In this document: in pieces, positions 11,650 to 24,399 of the stretch
Position numbering within the stretch: the stretch's first letter is position 1
Layout of the letters: each line of letters starts with the position of its first letter
NCBI RefSeq assembly: GCF_041146795.1
Contig: NC_135172.1
Coordinates: forward strand, 11,832,137-11,896,136
Direction: 5' to 3'
Origin: Maylandia zebra
Taxonomy: Eukaryota; Chordata; Actinopteri; Cichliformes; Cichlidae
DNA: 64,000 bases
Notes under the pieces: generated by a model
Told to the model about the DNA's origin: nothing
Seen by the model: the letters and a program-made list of their open reading frames with translations, nothing else
Database searches by the model: none
Position numbers and translations under genes: made by a program

Positions 11650-12255
11650 TTCTAGAAGGTTTTAAGCTTCACTGGTGAGAGTGTCCAGATGATACATGCT
11701 GAGGGGAGATGAGAACATAGCAGGTTAATTGCATGCATGCTTACAATACACATATTAATCTAGTAGCAGGTCTGAGCGAAGGCCTAAGCGTATTCTGCTT
11801 CAGTTTGAGACTGGCTGCAAAGTACTCTACTTAGTAATTAATGACGAGGGTCCATTATTAGCTCTCAGAGATGCTAAGACCTGAAGTTATTACCTTAAAA
11901 GGCAAGTAATGTAGAAAAGAGAAGTTATATGTCGGTGTAAGGTCATATGTACGTGATGTACCCTTGTCTGCACGAATTGAACTTTTGCCCGTCTGTCACC
12001 ATGTATTTTTGAACTGTATTGACGTAGGTGTGATATTTTGTCCTATAAAACCAGAACCCAATGTATTCTTGTCAGAGCAACCCATTCCGTATGCTGACGG
12101 TTGGTTGTTCTCCTGTGATAATAAAACTCATCGTTTGATTGCACTTTTCCGGAGTCTCCGTCGTTTGTTGTCTGGTCTAAAGTTGATCGATCTCGCAGCA
12201 AACACTACTGTTATACCCCCCTCGGAACTACCAAAAGTCTCCATACAGCTGTTAT
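11650..12255 (+). mobile_element. LTR-like fossil, probably a solo LTR
   Basis: Shows a promoter-like TATAAAA at about 12046, a downstream AATAAA at about 12120 and a short U5-like stretch, the layout of a long terminal repeat. It shares TTGCATRCATGCTTACAATAC with the LTR-like unit at 56450-57190, so both seem to be old members of one family. No internal coding part was recognised beside it. Ends are approximate. Confidence 0.5.
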
Positions 12256-12839
12256 TCATACTACAAGAGTAGACAGTAAAAAAGTTTTAAAAAGGGTTTA
12301 CAACTGATAATAATTCATATTAGTTGACATAAGCATAAAACAATGTGAATATGGTAAGAAATTTTTAAAAAGTTATTATTTTTCATGTTGCATTAATTGT
12401 TGTCATTTTATTCAAGAGACACTGGCTCTGTGTTGAAATTGACTCTTGTGGTGTTGCACTAACACTGCTCGTTTTTTCTGTGTAGAAGTTACTCCGTGCT
12501 GCCATGATGTACTTTCCATGATGTTTATCTGTAGTGAGCTCAAGTTCAGAGACAAACCACATAACAGTTCTTGTTCAAAGTGATATGTAAATCACCTTTT
12601 TACAGCTGCTGTTTCTGTCACTTCATAAAATTTCAAAAACATGAGTGAATGTCAAAATTAAATAGCAATTTTACAGGAAAGGTTGAAAACAGAATAGACA
12701 AAGTGTTTACTGTGAGTGTATCTGCTGAGAAACTACACACAGATTTAACAACAGCAAAATCACTTCATGATTTTATTATGGAAATTTTAACAATAACCTG
12801 CAAACACCACAGTGAGCATGATTTAAAGTGAGTTTAATA

Positions 12840-13165
12840 ACATATTGCAATATGGAGAGAACCACTCCTGTCAAACACTAGGGTGATCTCTGAATTGTGG
12901 CCGCTGCCCTTACATGTTATATAACCCATCACAGACGCTGTTAAACAAAGAACATTCCATAGCATATCATATATCTCTATGCCATCAGCCCCATCCTTTA
13001 ACCTCCTGCCTCACAGAGACAATTATGACCTTGTTTTCTGCTTGGCTGTCACCTCCCTAAGAGCAGGATGTCGGAGATCTTCAAGTATATAATGGACCTT
13101 CTGTGAAGGTGCAATAAAACTTGGGGCCCAGTTGTGATAAGATTCCACATGGATGCATACAATTG
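12840..13165 (+). mobile_element. LTR-like fossil with a tRNA-Leu-type primer site
   Basis: A TATATAA (13086) and AATAAA (13113) arrangement ends just before TGGTGTCAGGAGTG (13166-13179), which matches the 3' end of tRNA-Leu as a primer-binding site would. A related sequence occupies about 22960-23470. An old, incomplete LTR element of unassigned family. Confidence 0.5.
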
Positions 13166-13249
13166 GTGTCAGGAGTGATCTGGCTATACTTAAGTGATAT
13201 GATTAAATATGTTTGTAATACAACAGAAAAGAAATCTGCTTCCACAATT

Positions 13250-14037
13250 TCTAATGGTTCCTGTTGTTTGACTCTTTGTTGCAGTCTTAAATTCTTAGTT
13301 CATATTTTAAAGTTTAAGTTGCTATTTAGAGCGTCTGCTTTCTGTTTATCTCTGTTCTAGGAATGAGTCCTCTGTAATGTAGAGCATGTGGGTTTCAGTG
13401 TGAGTAGCTGTAGTCATCTCCCCCCACCTGTGTTTCCATCTGTTGCCTCCCCCTGTGTTGCTCTATGTTTGTTCACTGGACACTTTTGCTTTCTTGTCTC
13501 GTACATTTTGTCAAGGGATTACATTATTTGCTAATCATAACATGACTACTTTTCAAAAGAACAGATTTTTAGTGAAGAGTGACCCTCTGTCAGTATTAAG
13601 AGGTCATCGTCTATCAGCCAGAATACATATGAAACCACAGGGCTGAATTTAAACAGTAGCCACATTTATTGCAATAAATGCCCATACAGTTTCTTTGGAA
13701 AGTTATGAGAGTTGCAAAAATATATATAAAAAAACATATTATTAACAAAAGTTGATAATATGGTTTTTGATATTTCATGGTGCATTAAAAAACAGTCACT
13801 CAGCTGCACTCAAACTCAAGTTGCTGTTTTTTTGTCATCTTTCAGTTGTGACATGTGTTTTAATAAAATACATTTTCTAACTGAAAAGTTCAACATTTAT
13901 TTCTTCTGTAATTTATGTATGAAAACCACTGGCAGATCCACCAAATGTGGTGTCCCTGCTGTGATACTGAAATTAGCTCAGTCGCTAAACCTATCGGAGA
14001 AAAAGGCCCTTTAAATCACTATGGTAACAAAGTTACT
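13250..14037. other. 3' flank of gene C, no separate gene
   Basis: AT-rich sequence downstream of the gene C stop. Parts near 13915-14000 (GTGGTGTCCCTGCTGTGATA) resemble 34195-34225 downstream of gene D, so this is shared receptor 3' flank. A possible poly(A) signal AATAAA occurs on the gene's strand near 13675. Confidence 0.45.
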
Positions 14038-17000
14038 TTAGTGAGCAGGCAGTGGGTCCATACTGGAGTAGACATCACTTGTGTGGCTCGTAGGTAGTTG
14101 CAGTCCGCTATAATGTGCTGGGAGGTTGTCATATATGGGGTCAGGGTTCACCTGAGGAGGACACACAACATACTGGGTTAAGCCCTTTCTTTCCAAGTGT
14201 AACTTGGAAAGTGTTATTCACGCCTTTATTACTTCACGTTTGGATTACTGCAATTCTCTTTTAGTAGAGGTTGGGCGTGGCACTTTGTCACGCTTGCAAC
14301 TAATGCACAATGCTGCGGCACGATTTTTAAAGCAGAAGGAAATTTGACCACATCAATCCCGTTTTGGCCTCTCTACATTAGCTTCCAATTGAATCTAGGA
14401 TCCATTTTAAAGTCTTTTCTTGGAAAGAAAAGTGTGAACCCACAGTTGATCTGCATAATCATGTGAGACAAGTTGTAAAAACGGGTGTGGGTCATTCTCC
14501 AGCAAGGCTTCGGGTGAAACCATTGTGAGACCTTGTGATCAAATGATGTGAGTGGGTGTTAAGGCTTCTCGGTTGGGACCTCTAAACTAGATTAGAGATC
14601 TCAATTTTGAAATGGCTTGCTAAATTTAGGAAAACATAGATATCAGATTACATTAATGTGCCACTGTACAACAGAATAAAAGCTAACATGTAGATTTGTA
14701 TTTGAGTTTGTGCAGTTTGTGAGTTTGTGTGTACAGTGCAGGCCTGCAATAATGTTTGAGAAGAGAGAGCAGATGATTTTTGTTAAACAGATGTGTTCCA
14801 CTATAGAGGTATTGCATGAAGTATGAGAGATATCTGTTCTTGTGACAATAAAACTCAATTAGTCTGTTAGAAAAGTTCACTACTGCCTGTCATGGAATGA
14901 TTGATGACCTCTTCTCCATTATAATTTCAAATGTGTCAAAAACAGCTGGTCTCAGGTGAACAAAGGAGGAGAGTTGTCAATTGATCACCACATGGTGCTG
15001 ACTCGAATCAGGTGGTGGGGATGCTTGACAGGACTATACCAAACATAAAATGAGGTTACACTGGGAACAAACTCCCACCTCTGGCAGAATCCTGACAGCA
15101 ATCCCACTAACATAGTATGAAAAAGATGAGCTACAAGTGGTGCAAAGTATCTTTCAAGTCGAGGTTGTGGAGCCACTACTCGCCCAAATCAAAAGGTACT
15201 AATTAGTACTAATTAGTCAGCAATAGTCTGACTAGGATACCTCCTACGTGGCTTCTTCCCACAGTGAGGATGCACTGGGGAACACCCAGGACCTGCTGGA
15301 GAGATGTGTGATGGCTAACCTGGGAATGCCAAAATGACCCACTGCTGCAAGAGCTAGCAGGGGATAGTTTGTTTACATGTCTGCCCTCTCTGTGACCCAA
15401 CCCAACACAAATGGGAGAAAATAGATGTATGAATGGAGGAATTATGGATGGAAAAAAAGACGAGGACACAAGTTTAAGCACTGTTCTTGATAGATAACAA
15501 ATGATTGAAGATATGAAGAAAAATAGAGGAGTTGATGTTTTACAATTGAATCCTGTCATGTACCTGCTCTTCATTGTTTGATGTTTCACTTCTTGCAAAG
15601 TCACTGGAAGTCGTCGTCATTCTAATTTAAAGAAAGGAAATAATTTTCAAATCAACAAGTGATTTCAAATCACAGTTTGAATATGATGAATAAAGCAAAA
15701 AAAAAGAAGGTGTATTTACTTAGCAGGCGATAACTCGATGGTTGAGTAGATGTCAGTGTTGTTTTTCAAACTGAAACGCAGCCTGACATAGTGATGACCA
15801 TCCTGCTCATCCGATTCACCTGGAACGTTTTTATTTATGAAATCAGGAAAAATCTGCATGGACAAATAACATCACATTTTATTAATGTATATCTACATAC
15901 ATTTATATATAGAGGTTATAATTCACATGAAGGAGAACAATACAAAGGCTAAAAATACATGCTTTTGGGTTAAGCAGGAATAGATTTATATGAAGAAAAA
16001 CAAGGTGTTCAAGCGGCTTGTTTTATTTCAGCTGTTATTGCAGAATAATTTTTTGTTTCCTGTTTGGTACCTGCTGTTTGTTGCCTAATGTTTCAGCTCT
16101 TGAAGGCTGGTTAGAAATCCTCTTTTTTCTGAACAGATAGAAAATATATATATAATTAAAGCCATATCAGAAGAACATATTGACCTGAATGAGATCAAAG
16201 CGTTACTCACCTAACACACCAGAAGACAGAGAGAAGTATTAAAACCAGCAGAGCAGCAGAAACTCCTGCAGCTGCTGGTGTCCATGTTCCTGTGATACTT
16301 TGGACAGTGAGAGTCTTTGGAGCAGAGCTGATATCTTTGTTGGTTTTCACAGCACAGGAGTAGCTTCCTGCATCCTCCCTGCTGACTGGGTCTAGGATCA
16401 GATGTTTGTTCTGGTTCTCTCTCTGGGTCAGAGGTCGACTGTTCAAGTACCAAATGTAGTTTGTGTTGTCAGTCAGAGGACAGCTGGTACTGCAGGTCAG
16501 TGTGACTCTCTGACCCTCTGTCACCACTGCAGAAGGACTCATCTTCACTCTCAGCTCTGAAAGTAAAAAAAAAAAATAAATCATTATTTATGCACCATTT
16601 TCATTGATTTTTAATTGTCAAACTGAAGACATTTTGGAATGGAAATGCGACCATTTATGGTTTGGAAATGTGGTTCTTGTGAATGTAGATTTATAACAAC
16701 AAACAAACAAACAAACAAAATTAGCCAGAAATGTTATTGTTCAAAATTCTTCTGACCTCATTTAAAGTTGACAGTTAAGTGATGTATGCTCCTAGATGTC
16801 AAAGCGTTAAATGCTGAAATGATGAGTAATTGCTTTATAGCTCAAACAAAATAACAGTATCCAGATTGTTCAAATAAAAAAAACAAACAAACACCAAAGT
16901 GAGAAATGGAAAAGACACATGAGTGCTTCTTCTAAAAAAGTAAAACATATTTTTTCCTTCATAATAAGAACTATTTTATACAATATGAAATGCATTTTTT

Positions 17001-19116
17001 TCTGAAAACTTGAATGATTTCAGTTTTAACCCTCTTGAGGCAGGCGTTGCAGATTTGCAACAGTTAAAAACTAACAACCTGATTAGCCCACATAGATATG
17101 TTATGAGTTTTTTTTACTCAGAAGTACCACTGCAGGACTTGGTTGTGCATTAGCAACAAAAAGTTTAATTTGAGCCTGAGAGGGTTAAGTGCATGACTTT
17201 TTCTTTGTAATGAGCATTTGCAGTGCAGCATTGACATGTTCACAGCATCTGAATATTTCTTCCACCTCTGCTCCTGTTCAGACATTAATGAGTAAAGTCT
17301 GCTGACTGAGGAGTTTAGATTTACCTGTAACAATCAAAAAGACTCCAGGCAGATCAGACTGGGTCCATCTTTTATGATCTTTGTTGAATCTGAATGTGTA
17401 TCCTCCTGAGTCATTCTTCTTCAGGTTGTTGATGGTCAGGATGTGTTGGTTCTTCATGTTGTCCTGATACTCCACACGACCTGCAGCCTCAATCAGCTCT
17501 TCAACTTCCACTTTATCTTTTCTCCATTTTTTACTCCAACATTTAAACTCTGGCTTCATGTTGTCAGGATGTGAGTATTCACTTGTGATGTTCACTGAAG
17601 ATCCTTCCAGAGCAAAGATTCTCCTGCTGACATAATTCACTCTCCAGCAGTTTTTATACTGAACACCTGAAATATAAATGGACGATTTAGAGTTGTTTGA
17701 TTGGTCTGTATTCCAGCACTTGAGTTCATTATTAGTTGGCAACATAGATTTGAAACTTGCAAACTTCTGTAGATTGAAGATGTTCGTGGCCTTTAACTGC
17801 ACAAGAGAATGTGCCTGTTGAAGAGTTATGAGTTGAATGATGTTGATTCTCATAATAGTTTATTTTGTTGTGATACCACATGTAGACAGTTTGATCATCA
17901 GTCAGGTTACAGCTGGTGTTACAGGTCAGTGTGACAAACACTGAGGTGAAAGAAGCTCTTTGAACATGAACCTCTGCAGAAAAGGGATAAACACACCTAT
18001 TGTTACTATGTATAGATATATTCAAAGAGCTCATATAATACCTATAAATGATAGTTTCAACAAATCTGACTAGAATTGATATTAACTGGAGATGTGTTTG
18101 TAGAGTGTGGAATTTTTACCTCTGGGATATGTGATGGAGTGCCGCTCATTCACTGATGTCTCATTGTGGAAAGAAGTGTTTCCATAAGTCACACTGAAGC
18201 ATATCTGTGTGATAGAATCTGGACAAAAAGAAATTAGATTTAATATTTGTACTGAGGCCATTTTTACAGATTTTTGCTGAAGGGTTTGTAGCACAATAAA
18301 CATCATGACTCACCCACAGAGACTTGAGGGGCTCTGAGATGCTCGTAGCCTTTGACAGCACAGGAGTATGTGACTGCTTCCTCACTGCTGAGCAGCTCTT
18401 GGTACCAGGGAGACCAGTCCTCATAGAGAAACTCTCTGTTCTTGTACCAGATGTAGGCTGCAGGCTTTTCAGTCAGAGGACAGCTGCTGCTGCACATCAG
18501 TGTTACTGTCTGTCCCTCTGTGGCAGGAATCACCTTTACCTGCAGCTCTGAAAGGATGATGGAGAACAACTTATACAATGATGTCATTTGGAAAGTAATC
18601 AATGAGTAAAAGTCACTGTACCTGCAACAACTTGAAGAGTAATTCTGTTGAGCCAACAGTTTCCTGCACTGTCTGTAGTCTCCATACAGCAGTAAGCGTT
18701 TGCATCACTCTCTCTTAGATCATTGATGGCTAAAGTTGGGTTTTTCTCTTCAGACATGTTGTATGTTACACGTTGTCCATCCACAGAGAGCTCACTCTGA
18801 ACATACTTATAACCATCCCAGTATATAGTGAACCATTTTCTGCTTGAAGTCAGATGTTGATGTGAGCAGTGCAGATCCACTGATGAACCTTTGAAAGCAC
18901 AGATCCTGGTTTCTCCTCCTATAACACCTTTAGTAGAAACTTTTATCAGGAATCGAATTCATTGTCTTATCATTTTTACGTCAGGTTTTTTTTTCTTTTC
19001 TTAGAATGTAAATAAAATTTTTGCTTTCTTTTCATAACAATGTATAAATAATTACTCATACCTGAAATGTAGAAGATGAAACAGACGAACAGATGTTGAA
19101 AATCTGACAGCAACAT
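14038..19116 (-). CDS. CD22-like Ig-superfamily receptor, gene C (complete, duplicated tail cassette)
   Basis: Exons in continuous phase: 19116-19062 signal peptide, 18927-18622 V-like, 18547-18314 C2-like, 18218-18120 mini-exon (33 residues), 17973-17761 C2-like, 17666-17325 V-like, 16556-16211 C2-like plus transmembrane (AALLVLILLSVFWCVR), then tail exons 16128-16071, 15853-15720, 15621-15564 and 14151-14038. The sum is 652 residues without a stop. The tail exons form two successive short-long pairs, so the cytoplasmic cassette is duplicated. Retaining the intron after 15720 gives an immediate stop and a shorter tail. Tyrosine motifs are HHYVRL, DIYSTI, PIYDNL, AHYSGL and DVYSSM, all ITIM-like but none canonical at position -2. 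One donor (after 17761) is GC rather than GT. The last intron holds two LINE fragments. Inhibitory function is inferred only. Confidence 0.83.
14170..14600 (+). mobile_element. L2-like LINE fragment in the last intron of gene C
   Basis: Plus-strand translation shows VIHAFITSRLDYCNSLL and LSRLQLMHNAAARFL, the same post-RT region as at 9230-9600, then decayed sequence. It lies antisense to gene C. Confidence 0.75.
15190..15455 (+). mobile_element. LINE 3' end (RTE-like) in the last intron of gene C
   Basis: Plus-strand sequence resembles the C-terminal end seen at 29905-30330 (GCACTGGGGAACACCCAGGA, CTGGAGAGATGTGTGATGGC) and ends in a decayed GATG-type tail. Clade assignment is tentative. Confidence 0.55.
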
Positions 19117-19559
19117 GTTGGTTGAAGTCTTGTGTGCAAGCATAAAGTTGACAGTAAATATAAAAGTAGACAAGATTAACTCACAGGTTAAAATCGATTG
19201 AAAAACAGAAGGACTGACATGACTGTTTTTGTACAATGGTTTGGCACACAAAGCACCTTTGAAACTAAACATGAACGTCCTTCCTCTGTGGTTCTTTTGT
19301 TATCTGCAAGACAATCAATGTGGTTTTGCCGTCTTGCCCTGAATATTTTAGATGTTCAAGTAACTTTCAGTTTTCAACAAAGTGTTTATATTATTTCTCT
19401 ACATTTATGTATGTATTTATAATTTTTTTCTAAAAGTCTCCTGCTCAAACCTGATGGAGTGTAAAAAAACAAAATGGTACAAGAGTCAAATGATTCTCCC
19501 GTCAAAATACTCATACAAATGTTAATGCATGTTAACAGCCTGTTAAGATAATAAAGACA

Positions 19560-19562
19560 ATG

Positions 19563-19594
<32 letters not shown>

Positions 19595-19609
19595 TAATAA
19601 TAATAAATT
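19560..19609. repeat. (AAT)n microsatellite
   Basis: AAT repeats at the same relative place as 1921-1962 upstream of gene A. Confidence 0.9.
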
Positions 19610-19724
19610 ATTAATACCAATGATGGACATTTTGAAAACATCACCATTATTGTGCACCAGTTTATCTTGTTCTGCTGTCTTACAGTTCCTGGCCTGCCCA
19701 CTGTAGGCTGCCATTATCACAGCT

Positions 19725-19761
19725 CATGATCTCAGCAGCAGTCTGTGCTGCTGAGATCATG
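19725..19761. repeat. Perfect 16-bp-arm inverted repeat upstream of gene C
   Basis: Identical to the hairpin at 2064-2100: arms 19725-19740 and 19746-19761 with the same 5-nt loop. Confidence 0.9.
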
Positions 19762-20090
19762 GACATTTGGTTAGTGCTTGCAGGTTATGTTTTCAGTAAT
19801 ATTTTCCACTGAACCCTATTATTATCTTTGAGTTAGCACGCAAAAGGACCACAGTTCTCTCTGCTAGAAACTGACTGCAGTCACAGCAGTGTACATACAA
19901 GTGTGTGTTTGCGTATGTTTGTGTGTATGTGTGTGTTGCAAATGAAGTGCCATGTCAATGCTATGAAACATGTTCTGTTTCGGGTACATTACATTCATTC
20001 TGTTTTTAAGTGGAGAGGGTCTGAACCTTATTGGAGAAGCTGAGTGAGGAGGTTACATGTGAAAAGCTTATAGTCTGTACTTGTCACCAT

Positions 20091-21340
20091 CGGAGGGGGA
20101 GCGTGTCATCTCCTACTACAGCTGCTCCCTCAGCAGACTGGAGAGGAACTATTTTGTCACCCGTCGAGAGCTGCTGGCCATCATTCTGGGTCTCCGCCAT
20201 TTCAGACCATACCTCTACAGAAAGAAGTTTCTTCTGCGCACAGACCATGCGTCCCTCACTTGGCTGCTCAACTTTAAAGAACCGGAGGGACAGCTAGCCC
20301 GGTGGTTGGAGACGCTGCAGGATTACCACTTTGAGGTTCGTCATCGGGCGGGACGTCTCCACACCAATGCAGATGCCCTTTCCTCCAGCTGGTTCATGGT
20401 GCGGCAGGGTCAGGACATCCTGGGACCCTTCCCCACCACTGGCCAGGGGAACCGCTACGTTCCGGTTGCCCCGACCAGAGCGCTGTTACCACGGCTGAGT
20501 GTCGGGTCAACGAGATGTTTTGCCGGTTCGGGGTACCAGAGGAACTGCACAGTGACCAGGGCCGGAATTTCGAGGCAGTGTTGTTTAAGGAGGTCTGTCA
20601 GTGGATGGGTATGAGGAAGACCCGGACGGCACCCCTAGAGCGGTCCAGGAATCTACGAAATGCACTCCAGCGACCTTGATGTTTGGGCATGAGCTTTGTA
20701 CCCCAGTACACTTGGTGTTCAGATCCTCCCGTGAGCAGGAAGGGGGCAGGGACCCTAGATTGGACTACCTCCAAAACCTCTGGGCCCGGCTACCGGAGGT
20801 GCACCAGTTGACCAGGCAGGCGCTCTGGGATGCAGACTTCCGGCAGAAGCGAGCTTATGATACCCGCTGAAAGGGGGAGGACTGTTGCCAGGTCAGCAGG
20901 TGTGGGCCTACAGCCCGGAGAGGAAGAAAGGGCTTTTCCCAAAACTGATGAGTCAGTGGGTTGGACCCTGCACTGTTCTCGAGGGGCTGTCCGATGTGGT
21001 CTAACGGAACAGGGTGGTCGTACTCCATCATGACAGCCCTTGAGTCCACCCATGGAGGGGTCAGGATCCCAGCTTCAATGGCAGGCCCCCAACCTGGCCT
21101 CAGAGACAGCTGGGGGACCAGCGGAACGTCCTTAATGACGTCATTGCCTTCCCCAACACCTCAGAGATTTTGCTATGGACATGCCGGTTGCTGGGGAGAG
21201 CTAACCACTCAGGTGGGGGCTGTCTGGCTTGTTGGGGGAGCGACTAGTTATCTCCCATCATGCCTTGGGACATGTGCTGCTGTTAAGATGTTCTTGTTTT
21301 ATTGTCTACAGTTACATGACTTTTAACTGTTCTCTTAACT
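20091..21340 (+). mobile_element. Ty3/gypsy retroelement fossil (pol remnant)
   Basis: Translation shows the end of reverse transcriptase and RNase H (RTDHASLTWLLNF, HTNADALS) followed by integrase-like pieces. It is a broken, incomplete copy; no flanking LTRs were recognised. It interrupts the upstream region shared by genes A and C, so it entered after the duplication that made them or was lost from the A copy. Confidence 0.8.
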
Positions 21341-22699
21341 GTTCTGTGGTACAAAGTCACTGTCATTGTTTGATGGAAAGAATGATTTATCATGAGTGAG
21401 TTCGGTTATGTGGTTATTGACGCTCGGAAGCACAGTGTAACACAAGCAAGTGTTTAATAGAGCTCCTCTTACCTGTTTGTTGTGGAACAGCAAGCTCAAT
21501 AGCTGAGTGGTGCTTTGTTGCTAAGATTCATCTGCTCGCTACAATATAAATATATTTTGCCAAAATCTCAGGTCAAAGCTCACAAAACTATTTCAACAAC
21601 CACTAAAGAGCAAAAACAGCAAATGACAGAAGGTAAACAGATTCCACACAAAGATGTAAAGCGCAGATTGTTCACCCGACGGCACGTACACGTTGGTGCT
21701 GAAAGCTGACATCTCACAGATTCTGAATCTGCAGGTTTGGTCACTCTCTGACCAAAATTCCCTGAATCAGCAGCAAAAGAAGATCAAAACTACGCTTCAT
21801 ATTTGATAAACATCATCATGAATTCCCTCTTACTTTTGCTGTTTTGCTTCCTCCACGATGAAATCACACTTCCTGCACAACTCACTCTCTCTCAAAGACC
21901 AGTTTCCCATCAAAAATCTGTTTTCTGCATTATTTGCTTGCTCATTACGCACCAGTCCACCGTTGTGTACAGACTGGTGAGCTGTTTTGTTCTGTTTTTT
22001 AAAAAATGACACCAAGAAACCTGCCTTTGTGCTTTTCAATACTGAATAAATGTAAACTTTTGAGAATGACGTCAAAATTGCAAAAGGCTTAGCTGTGTCT
22101 CTAATAAAACCTCTGTAACTTTGCTCTGCTTCATTTCAGCAGCATCAGGCAACGTTCATATGTTGATTGATTGATGGTTTTCTTTCATTTTTGATCTACT
22201 GCAGAATATTTTCAAGGTTATCTGCTATAAGAAGATGTTTTTCTGTGTTTTATCCTCAGTTACTTTGACACAAAAGCATCTGCTGTGATGCTTACACATC
22301 TGATGAAGTCTCACAAGTGTCAGCTTTGTTTTTATACATAGATATAAAAACATAGATATGTACTGATAAATGATGAGAAATATAATATTTCTGATGGAGT
22401 CAAAATTGAATCAAATCAAATACCCAGCAGCATTTAAGACCCTTTCATTGTGTGTAATTGCTCTCACTGTCAGAAGAGGGAGACAAAAGGCAGTTGACCT
22501 GCTAAAATGAAATAAAAAAATAAAAATACATTACCATTCGCTGAATTTAAGCTGAGAATATAGCCACGTAAACTTCAAAATTAATCGTGCTACTTCTATA
22601 ATCAGTGATATCATCAATAAATGTTTCTAAACTGGATCCACTAACAGCCATTCATGCCCATATGAATATTGCCTCCACCACGTTCAGCAGAAAGCTGTT
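21341..22699. other. No gene seen
   Basis: AT-rich sequence with short chance open frames on both strands. I recognise neither a coding exon nor a named repeat. Confidence 0.4.
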
Positions 22700-24394
22700 C
22701 CTTTCTGCAGGCTTTTCTGTCTGTAGTCTTCATACAGCAATAAGCGTTTGCATCACTCTCTCTTAGATCATTGATGGTTAAAGTTGGGTTTTTCCCTTCA
22801 AACATGTTGTACGGTACATTTTGTCCATCCACAGAGAGCTCACTCTGAACATAATTTCCTTTGCAGTCTATTGTGAACCATTTTCTGCTTGAAGTCAGAT
22901 GTTGATGTGAGCAGTTTAGAACCACTGATGAACCTTTGAAAGCACAAATTCTGAGTTGTGCATTTCGTGGAAGTTTTAAAATAAACTGCAAACAGCTGGT
23001 AGGCATTATTTGAAGTGGGTTTAAGTACATATTGTTATATGGAGAAACTCTGGTCAAACACCTAAGCAGTCTCTGAAGATGGGTGCGGTTCACTCATGTC
23101 TTCTATGGCTTGACCAAACTAACTGAACAAGAAATTCCAAAGCATCACATGAGTCTATACCCTCAGTTCGGCTCATCCTTTGAAAACCTTCCCTTTGAGA
23201 GCGAAAGAGAGAAAATTATGACCATGTTTTCTACTTAGACATTGCCTAAAGATTTACATCCCAAATCCTTCCTCCTTATTCCCTGAGATAAGGACACAGA
23301 GTCTCACTACCTGTTTTACATCTCACATGAACTTACAATCGCCCCACTGTGTTTGTGATAGGGCACAAAGACACATTTGTAGTGTCTATTCTACATGCAT
23401 ATAATTAAGTGAGAAAGTGATATTACCATTACTAAAGTGACCAATATATAAGAAAAGAAATTTGCCACCACATGCTCCATTAACACCTTGAACAGAAACT
23501 TTGATTAGCAAACAGCTTCATTATCCTACTATTATTATCTCTCTTTATTCAAAGATTAATGATAGAAAAGTCACAATCTTAAATACTTGACTTTAGGAAT
23601 TAATATGAACTCAGATTCCTCAAATTTAAACTATACAATCTGTAATTTTTTTTCAAATATTTCTTCTTAGATAAAGTTATTTACAATTATTATATAAGGA
23701 CTCATAAATAATCACTAATACCTGAGATATAAAAGATGATACCGCCAAAATACCAAAATCACTGCCTGTGTCATCACGATAATTTTTGTATCAATAAGTA
23801 TCAACTCTGCTGCATGCAGTTATGTTTAAATTCATTAAACATTCATTTGAGATGCTTGAATTGGTTGAGCAGAAAGCTGAGGAGGTCTTAAAACTGTTGT
23901 CCGTATCTGATGATGATGGTTTAAAGTCCAAACTTTAATGATCAAAAGCTCGAGTGATGTCGACTTTAATCTGCTCTTAAGTTAAAATTTTATTGTATTT
24001 ATATTTTAATGCAGAGAAAGATGATTTTTTGTGTTTGTTTTACTTTGTGCCTTTTGTTTTGTTTAACATATCTATAATTACTCTTTGAGCTCTCTAATTG
24101 AATTGTATTCTGGGTTTGAAGAGTTAACATTAACGTTGCTTTGCTGGCCTCTGGTGGTTTAACTCGTCAACTTATTGCAGCAAATTACAACCTCATGCAC
24201 TCCTGACCCTTCGATATGCCTGCTGGGTGTGGCTTATCGTTCCAGCCTTAGTGCTTTCATTAGTAAACAGCTTTGTTATCTTTCTTTATTATCTCTCTTT
24301 TTGAGCGTTCATTAATTAATCTCTGAAAAATCTGAAGTACTGTACATCAGGAATAAATATGACCTCAGTGTCCTCAACATCATGATTGTTGTAG
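22700..24394 (-). pseudogene. Decayed CD22-like receptor: signal and V-like exon remnants
   Basis: The V-like exon body (about 22945-22705) keeps ICAFKGSS, LNCSHQHL, ESDANAYCCMK. Its first dozen bases are at 23486-23475, separated by an inserted repeat (about 22960-23470), and the 3' end with the donor is replaced from about 22705. Two partial signal-exon and intron-1 copies follow: the end GGIIFYIS with donor at about 23755-23727, and a start-codon region (MMLRTL) at 24394. No other domains were found down to the upstream region of gene C, so this copy cannot make a receptor. Confidence 0.75.
22960..23470. mobile_element. Repeat inserted in the decayed V-like exon, related to 12840-13165
   Basis: Shares blocks with 12790-13250, for example ACATATTG.TATATGGAGA, AATTATGACC.TGTTTTCT and GAAAAGAAAT.TGC. 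Probably an LTR-type fossil of the same family. It divides the V-like exon remnant. Confidence 0.5.
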
Positions 24395-24399
24395 TCCAG

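Larger units (their letters stand above)
19117..20090 (-). promoter_or_regulatory. Upstream region of gene C, paralogous to that of gene A
   Basis: Matches 1472-2395 block for block (GTTTGGCACACAAAG, CCTTCCTC, AAT repeat, hairpin, AAGTGCCATG). The match stops near 20090 where retroelement pol sequence begins. No gene is seen. Confidence 0.5.
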
